Positions 57,232 to 64,000 of a DNA stretch of 64,000 bases are shown here, one piece after another (positions within the stretch are counted from its first letter, which is position 1; the number at the start of each line of letters is the position of its first letter). Both the position numbers and the translations under genes were made by a program. Below the pieces are notes generated by a model, which saw only the letters and a list, made by a program, of their open reading frames with translations, did no database searches and was not told the DNA's origin. This stretch comes from Gnetum montanum (taxonomy: Eukaryota > Streptophyta > Gnetopsida > Gnetales > Gnetaceae). Location of the stretch: NCBI GenBank assembly GCA_015680685.1, contig MNCI01016169.1:252706-316705 (forward strand). Reading direction: 5' to 3'.

Positions 57232-60200
57232 TTAGTTACAGCTGCTAGTATTGGGCTGGCTTGACCCGGCCGCACGGCAGCGTCGGTTTTCTTCAATAAT
57301 TTGGGCGATGCCAGTCTTGCGATTGTTGGGGATGCTCTTCATCCAACCCTACGCAAGGAAGTTCAGGTGTTGCTCCCCAGGAATGTCAGTGGCCCCTCCT
57401 TTAAGCTTGTGCCTCTCCTCCTCCAGGGTCTGCCCCTGGGGCACCTGTCTCTGGTTAACGATGTGAGGGGTGGTCCTATAATGCAATCCCCCAAAAACCC
57501 GTTGTGTTCTCGTTTGCAAAGGCGCCATAGCGGTGGTAATTTCGTGCCATAACTTGTCAATCTTGTTGGAAAGGACGCTCGCGGGAGGGATAGCCGCACC
57601 TTTAAAAATGCAATCATTCCTGGCCCACCACAGGATCCAGAGCGCTGCCAGCGTAGCCGAATTCCCGGAGAATTCTGGAGTGTGGAGCTTGGTCGTTCGC
57701 CATAACTACGTGGTCACGTGGCATTCATGAACGAAGTGCTGCAAAGTTTCAACTTTCTGGTTACACAGAGGGCACTGGGGACTGATTTCCAGTCCCCGAG
57801 ACTGCAGAGCGGTGCGCACAGGGAGGGCCTGGTGGAGGATCAGCCACCCAAAAGGCTTTAATTTTTTCTGGGAGGATACCCTTCCACAGCCGCATCCAGC
57901 GTGGATCGGTTGGAAACCATTTCTGCACGAGCTGACAGGGGTGCAGAGAGATTTCCTCAGCGCTGCCCATCGATCTGGCCTGCGCGCAGAGCTACTGCCA
58001 AATGTGGGAGTCGAAATTTACCATCATCAAGGGCCTATATATCTTCCTCAAAATTTGAACCCAAAGGGAGGGGTCCTCATTTTCAATGGACAGGCGCTGA
58101 AGGAGTCTATGACATCCTAAGACCACCTCAAGCGTGAAGGGGAGGAGGCCAATCCCCCCCGCGTAACGAGGCCTCGCGATTTTCATCCAAGCCAACAGGT
58201 GCATCCTCTTTCCCCCCTTGCCGCCAGACCAAACAAAATCACGAATAATCTGGTCTATCTTTGTGGCGACACCTAGGGGCGGGGAGGCCACCGAGGTAGC
58301 AAACCTAGCCATGGCCCCCAAAACTACGGATGCCAGCACCATCTTCCCCTTGCGGGACAAGAAATTATTCGTCCAGTGTGCTGCGCATTGCTGGATTCTC
58401 TCAATGAGCGTTTGCCAGGTTTGTTGTCTGTGCCAATTGTGCATGGGAATGCCCAGATACTTGTCAGCCGCCTCCCCCGGAAGGATCCCCAATTTTGGAT
58501 GACTTTGCTGCAAACCGAAGGATTCGTGTGGGTGAAATATAAGGCCAATTTCCCGAGGTTGGGCGCTAGGCCCACCTCCCAGCGCATTTGATCCAGCGCC
58601 TTCAGAATTGCCTTTGCCTACGAAACCGCTGCCCTGGTGTAGATCATGGTATCGTCGGCGAAATGGGCAGTGAGGCATGGGATGCCGTGCACATTTAACC
58701 CCTGGACCCCTTCCTCCGTACAGTACGTTTGCAGGAGGTCCATCAGCATCAGGAAGAGGAGCGCAGAGAGAGGGTCTCCTTGACGAAGCCCGCGTACAGT
58801 CCCGTGAAAGCCCCATAACTGCCCATCAATATCTAATGAGTACCACCCACCTTGCTGGATCTACAGGTAGAGGTCAACAAAAGCTTTGTCAAAACCTTTA
58901 GTGTGCAGCATAGATCGCAAGGCGGCCCAACTGACGGAATCGTAGGCCTTGGTGATGTCCAACTGATGTAGAGGCCCGGTAAATTTGCAGCTCAAAGGGA
59001 GTGCTGAATTTCCTGGAGCAGTAAGACCTAGTCTTGAAGGTGACGCCCCTTCATAAAGGCGGCCTGGTGCTTACCCATTAGGCGTGTCATGAGCGGTCGT
59101 AGCCTGGCCACGAGCAGGCGAGAAAATAGCCTCAGCAGGCAATTACAGACACCGATGGGGTGGAAATGGCCTGGGGAGGTGGGATTTTCCATCTTCGGCA
59201 GCAAAACCACGCGAGAGCAGTTGATTTCTTTGTAGACCTGACGCCACGCCAACATGTGGTTGAAAGCGTCAAGCAGGTTTGTCCCGAGGACGTCCTCGAA
59301 TTCATGGAACAGTTCAATGGGCCAACCATCTGGCCCTAGTGCCTTGTCTGCCGGCATTTTTTGCAGCGCATCATGAAGCTCCTGGAGCGAAAATGGCTGC
59401 AGTAGCTGGAAATTATCAACCAGATTTAGGATTTTTTCCACCGGCACTGAAATCGGTTCCATTGGCTGCGACTCCCAGACCTACTGCCAGTAATGCAGGA
59501 AGCTGTCGGTTCTAGAGCGTGGATGCAAGTCGCCCTGCATGAGGCGTTGCATTGGTCCATGCCAGGCGCCACGGTGCGCCTTCGCCGCAGAAAAGAAAAA
59601 TTTTGTGTGCCGATCCCCTGCCTTCAACCACTGCACGTGGGCCTGTTGGCGCCAGTACTCCTCCTCCTTGTGGTGCAGAAGTTGAAGCTCAACCTGCAAA
59701 GCGAGTTCCTGCCCCGAGTGGTCTGCCCCACGCTCCTGGTGCTCCTGCAGCGACTGGATATCCTGTAGTTTATCCTAGAGCTAGTTGCGGCAGGTTCTGA
59801 AACTATATTTCTGTGCAGGACCGATATTTTTAATTTGGGTTTTCAGGGTCTTCAACCCATTCTTCAGAAATTCACGCAGGTCCACCGAGGCATTGTATTT
59901 TTGCCAGATGTCCTGCATCAACTTTCCAAGCCACGGTTTGCGGATCCAGGTGCATTCAAATCGGAAGGGACAGGGTCGCTGGAATTCTCCCCTCTCCAGC
60001 TGGCAGAAGATGGGCCGGTGGTCAGAGGCCATGCGGGCACCCCCATAGACGTGGATATCCCAATTGTTCAATAACTTATGACTGACCCACACCCAGTCAA
60101 TACGGGATTGGACCCTTGCAGCGCCTTGCCTATGGTTGCTCCAGGTGTACTTGCAGCCCACGATTTCCATGTCGGTCAGGCCATTCTGTTGCAACAGCGC

Positions 60201-60661
60201 GAGCATTTCGGTTGCCCCAGGGGGCTCCGCCAAATTGTCATCGGTCTTTTCCCAGCTGAAGAGCCTCTGGTTGAAATCGTCGGTCAGCAACCAGCTGGCC
60301 TTTTTGGGAACCAGCCCCGCGACCTGCGAGAGCTCATGAAGGCATGCTTGCCACCCCTGCGCGTCATACACATTGATAACCCACACGTCTGGCCCGGGCA
60401 GGTGCACCATAATGCACCAATCGGACAAATCTAGCACGTACGAGTCCACCTGGGTTAGGACCGCGAGACCACCCATGCGTCCCCTGCTGGGCGCCAGGTG
60501 GCTGTGCCACCCGGCCCAAAGGAGCGTCTGAGCCTCCTTCTGCTGAAGTTTTGTTTCTTGCAGGCAAACAATGTCACGCTTCTCATCTCGTACCAAACAA
60601 TGCAGGGTATGTCGTTTGTATGGGGTACCCTGGCCCTGCAGTTCCAGGAGAGGACTTTCAT
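57232..60661 (-). pseudogene. LINE-C ORF2: endonuclease, reverse transcriptase, zf-RVT
   Basis: ATG is at 60661-60659. The endonuclease is the best kept of the three copies: SWNCR, CLQETKLQQKEAQTL, a DDFNQRLFSWEK segment, SNHRQGAARVQSRID and MASDHRPIF (60650-60000). RT motifs include AFMKGRHLQD (59060) and FADD (58662-58651), still with both Asp. The C-terminal zinc region is frameshifted near 57850. The end, NTSSCN, matches LINE-B. Stops and indels make it inactive. Confidence 0.85.
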
Positions 60662-60726
60662 GGAGAAATGGGACGCTGATAAACCTCCTGGAGTGTGGGC
60701 TGCACGCCCAAATCAACGAAGAGCTG

Positions 60727-61360
60727 CGGCTTTGATATTTTTTTTGATTTTTTTTTCAAATAATACGGAACAATATAGCATCATTTAAAAAATAAAAATT
60801 GAAATTTTTATGTAAAATCTCTGGGAATGACTACAGCCTTGGCTCTGTGTCATTTACTCTGAGCTTTCTAATTAGGCTTCTATCAAGCGCTTTGACAATT
60901 ACTGAGCTACAAAGGTATTTTGCAACATCAAAAAAGACTGGAGAGGACTTACAACACAGACATTGAGCACTACGAGTACGCAAATTTCGTTAGCGGGTAA
61001 GTGTTCGTAATACCATGTTACCGATTCCAGTGAATGCTGCAATGTTATAAAGGTCAATCCAATTAACAAACCAGTAGCAAATAATACAAAGTTACTTACA
61101 AGAACAGCTCACTATTTCAAAATAGTATTACGTAATATACTTATTTATTTCTGTGATAACTTGCATATGCACATCCTTACCTAAAATTTACATGCAGCCA
61201 GCCGTTTGAAATATCAAAGGAAATAGCAGATAATAGCAGCTGTCACAGACTGCCAAGATCAATTTAGATATTATTGACGGCCACCAAACAGGAAAAAGAT
61301 AGGCCTAAGTCTTAAGGTAATAACTGTCATGTATGAAATACTTTGTGCCTTCTCCAATGC
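60727..61360. other. AT-rich intergenic DNA, includes probable 3' UTR
   Basis: No element structure was seen. The part next to 61361 would be the 3' UTR of the oxidoreductase gene; no clear AATAAA signal was fixed. Confidence 0.45.
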
Positions 61361-62352
61361 TCAATCATCATCTGGAATCAATACTATTGAGCCGGTTGTC
61401 ACTCTGTTTTCAAGAGCAGCATGTGCAATGGCAGCTTGGGACAAAGGCAAGGTTTTAGTAACATGAATCTTGAGTGCACCTGATTCAATCATGTTAAAAA
61501 GCTCATCAGAACAGGCCAACAACTCATCACGAGTGAGTGTGTAAAGCCGTAAAGACGCCCGCGTTAAAAATAGGGATTTTGATCCTAGAAGTTCCATAGG
61601 AACAGGGTCAATAGCCCCTGAAGCTTGACCAAAGCTCACCAAGTACCCTCGATAAGCCAAACACTCCAGTGAACCCTAACAACAGGATTATCCCCAACAC
61701 AGTAGAGAGTTAGCAAAACCATTTCTTCAAATCAAAACATTCATTAATATTGTACAGAAGTACCTGAAATGTGTCTTTGCCTACGGAGTCATACACAACA
61801 TGTACTCCTTTCCCTTCTGTGATTTCTTTTACACGCTCTACAAAATTTTCTTGTGTGTAGATTATGGGGTAATCACATCCATCCTTCGCTGCTTGTTCTG
61901 CTTTTATCTTGGTTGAGACAGTGCCAATAACAGTTGCACCAAGAGCTTTGGCCCATTGGCATAATAACGAACCTACTCCACCTGCTGCAGCATGAACAAG
62001 TATCCTATGCCCTGCTTCCAGCTTCATAATCAATACAAACACAAGGATAAGTATAAAATTAATTTGAGGTAAAAATAAAATATTATACTGCACATTTAAT
62101 CATTAAGAATTTTTCTGTAATACCTTGAAACACCTTCGAAGAAGATATTGTGCGGTCATAACCTTTAGCAGTGCTGCTGCACCAGTGACTGTGAAGATGG
62201 TATCGGAAAACTAAATTAGCAGGAACAATCTGTTCTTGAGCATAAGAACCCAGAAGGATGGTTGCATAGCCAACTACTTCTCTGACCCTTCTTTCTGTTA
62301 TTCCTGGTCCAACAGCAGTTACCACCCCAACAGCTTCCCATCCTCTACTAAC
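61361..62352 (-). CDS. Quinone oxidoreductase / zeta-crystallin-like, 3' exons only
   Basis: Three exons on the minus strand encode the C-terminal two thirds of a medium-chain dehydrogenase/reductase. Exon 62352-62124 has EAVGVVTAVGPGITERRV, a GSYAQEQIVPANLV stretch and MTAQYLLRRCFK. Exon 62021-61764 has the NADPH-binding HAAAGGVGSLLCQWAKALGA and VYDSVGKDTF. Exon 61675-61361 has LAYRGYLVSFGQASGA, KSLFLTRASL and TTGSIVLIP before the stop. Introns are 102 and 88 bp with GT-AG ends and in-phase joins. Family members reduce quinones with NADPH in the cytosol or plastid; no zinc ligands are seen, as expected. The N-terminal exons are not in the window. A frame disruption near 62165-62205 in the first exon shown may be a sequencing error or a sign of decay; the other two exons are intact. 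Confidence 0.85.
61676..61763 (-). other. Intron of the oxidoreductase gene (88 bp)
   Basis: Donor TTTCAG|GTACTT, acceptor TTGTTAG|GGTTC; phase 0 between Phe-Gln and Gly-Ser. Confidence 0.85.
62022..62123 (-). other. Intron of the oxidoreductase gene (102 bp)
   Basis: Donor TTTCAAG|GTATTAC, acceptor ATTATGAAG|CTGG; phase 0 between Phe-Lys and Leu-Glu. The sequence is AT-rich as usual for plant introns. Confidence 0.8.
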
Positions 62353-63724
62353 CGTGATTCATACCGTTCTTAGGATTAGAGGGTCATGAAATTATTGTAT
62401 TAACATCTTATTAGTTATAAAATTTTGAAGTAAAGTTCATGCAGAACTTGCACATCACCCAAGGCAAGTATCCAAAGATGCGTCACATATACAATAAATA
62501 TAAGGAACATAAGAACAATGATACAGCATAATAAAAGAGTGAAGGGATGTAGGACATGGTTCTAGTTTAAGAGCAATTACTTAAAAAGAGGTTAGGTTTT
62601 CTATCATTCTTGAAGAAGGATGAAGCAATAATTTTTTGATTTTTTTAATTGTACATCTTAAGTATCTTTTATTGGTATTGAGTATGTGACTTTGAATCAT
62701 ATACCTTAAAAACTTCATTTCCCTTTCAATATATGATTTTATGCCTTGTAACCTAAGAAGAAGGATGTAGCATCTTTAAAAATTTTGTATATATTTTTAT
62801 ATACATAAAGGAGTTGTTGCACCTTAAAAAAATGTATTACAAAAAAATAGATAAGACATTTATTTAAGTTCAAAAAAAATTTTAATGGGGAGGTTCAAAT
62901 ACCTTCCCAATTGTTTTTGTAGAATCTACCTTAAATTCTAACCTAGTCATATGAAAAGCTTAAAGTAGGAGACTATTTCTTGAGTATCTAACACAAATAA
63001 TTTGTAAAATCCAAAATTATGCAATAACATAACCAAAATTCCTCAACCATTCATGTAATGCTACACCTAAGAAAATTTTTATTTTGTTTAGAAATTTTTA
63101 TAAATTAAATTAACCTAATCTTAAATTTATCTAACTTAAAACGAAGTGTTAGCCTACCTTTAAGACTTTTGATTTGAAAGGTCCAAGTTATGCACTTGAT
63201 TTTAATGGGAAACTTCAAGTTGTAAAAAAGCTCTACTTTGTTTATCTATCTTAGTGGTAAATATTGTCAAAAAGTTTCAATTCCAGTACCTCATAAAATT
63301 TATTTACCTTGGCACAAAAGAAATTTTTTATTTTATTTCACAACATAGCATCAATTATAAGTTATGTTATCAAATCCAATTTTCTAAAATATTACTAAAG
63401 AGAACAACTACCAGTTAACTATGAGTAGCTTCCTAAGTATGCTAAATAATATAAATAGGTCATATTAGGAGGGAGAAGGTGAAGAGGAGCTATTTTGTGA
63501 CAATAAGTTATATATATTTGTCTTACAATCCTATTTTTGGGTTTACCATTTAGAAAAACTCAAGCATCCTACTTGAAATTTTTTCACTGCATACCATTCT
63601 TCTAAACAAAGAATTTTAACAAACCATTAAAAAGATTATCCAAGCCAAGAAAATTTTGTATTATCATAGATAATTTTATATTTAGAACATTTTATTTTCC
63701 TTAGCCAAAATATAGATGCCAATG
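62353..63724. other. AT-rich sequence, probable upstream intron
   Basis: No coding exon of the oxidoreductase was recognised here on the minus strand, so this is likely a long intron. The acceptor ACGGTTAG|TAGAGG at about 62353 supports this. No element structure was seen. Confidence 0.5.
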
Positions 63725-63842
63725 AGATGTGGCTAAAGTGGTTAGTTCACTTGTCTATAATAAGGTCTAGCATGTAAGAGGTTGCATGCTTGATTAACAC
63801 TTGAGATGTCATTATATTCTTCTTAAATTTTTTTTTAAAATG
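63725..63842 (+). repeat. tRNA-like fragment with T-rich tail (possible SINE)
   Basis: GATGTGGCTAAAGTGGTTAG resembles a tRNA A-box region and GAGGTTGCATGCTTGATTA a B-box region 45 bp on. A T-rich stretch closes the unit. It is a different sequence from the fragment at 25572-25645. Confidence 0.4.
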
Positions 63843-64000
63843 TATCATACCAACTATATGTTTTAGGATATACCTATAGCTTAATTATTTCCCTTTCTAC
63901 ACTTATTTATCTACATATATATATTCATTATGAGCACAAAGCCCTTTACAAAATGCAATAGATTTTATAATGTTTTGCAATATCATTAAATGGGTGAGCC

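Larger units (their letters stand above)
56953..60726 (-). mobile_element. LINE-C: 5'-truncated L1-type retrotransposon
   Basis: It lies in the same orientation as LINE-B and resembles it closely in sequence. It carries the 3' tail (interrupted T run 56954-56977), both 3' hairpins, ORF2 (60661-57232) and only the last codons of ORF1; similarity to LINE-B stops near 60726 (CAACGAAGAGCT). 5' truncation is typical of target-primed insertion. Confidence 0.85.

Noticed and set aside
57251-58591. Plus-strand open frames across LINE-C
   Set aside because: Same reason: reverse-strand shadows of ORF2 with no motifs.

Overview
This window looks like plant nuclear DNA, most likely from a seed plant with a very large, repeat-filled genome; a gymnosperm would fit, but the sequence does not prove it. 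The evidence is short spliceosomal introns with GT-AG ends, plant-type Ty3/gypsy and Ty1/copia retrotransposons, DUF4283-type L1 LINEs, and AT-rich DNA between elements. Almost everything is decayed transposable elements inserted into one another. Only one host-type gene was found: the 3' exons of a quinone-oxidoreductase/zeta-crystallin-like gene on the minus strand at 61361-62352. No rRNA, intact tRNA, CRISPR array or bacterial-type operon was seen.

Layout. 1-11945: a Tat-lineage gypsy element on the plus strand with two RNase H domains and a long 3' LTR. Between the protease-side linker (1-300) and the RT (from about 6060) lies a 5.7-kb segment holding an antisense, intron-containing gene (665-4445), bordered by degenerate tandem repeats. 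11946-25260: remnants of a minus-strand element ('element 0': an LTR piece plus a coiled-coil accessory gene), split by two back-to-back TRIM-like mini-retrotransposons (13620-15548) and by 'element 1' (16060-24911). Element 1 is complete at its ends, with 849-bp LTRs, a tRNA-Asp-type primer site and an ATTTG target duplication; it carries gag and an accessory gene but no pol. 25261-32868: AT-rich DNA, a tRNA-like fragment and a decayed Ty1/copia element. 32869-about 49225: 'element 2', an Athila-like relative of element 1 with LTR, gag, pol and the same accessory gene, interrupted by LINE-A (about 42878-47323). 49374-49760: a 112-bp tandem repeat. 50313-51124: a solo LTR of the element 1 family, minus strand. 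51665-60726: two related L1-type LINEs in tandem on the minus strand. 61361-62352: the oxidoreductase exons. The rest is AT-rich sequence.

How it fits together. The main signal is an accessory gene shared by elements 0, 1 and 2. It has a globular N-terminal part followed by a long coiled coil, and lies downstream of gag or gag-pol. In elements 1 and 2 an internal promoter-like segment sits in front of it and uses the same palindromic motifs as that element's own LTR (GATATC clusters in element 1, GTCGAC/GGCCCC in element 2). Element 1 lost pol but kept this gene, so the product may matter for propagation of the family. All retrotransposon genes here carry stops and frameshifts, so they are marked as pseudogenes. 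No whole-database comparison could be run; family names rest on motifs and domain order read by eye.
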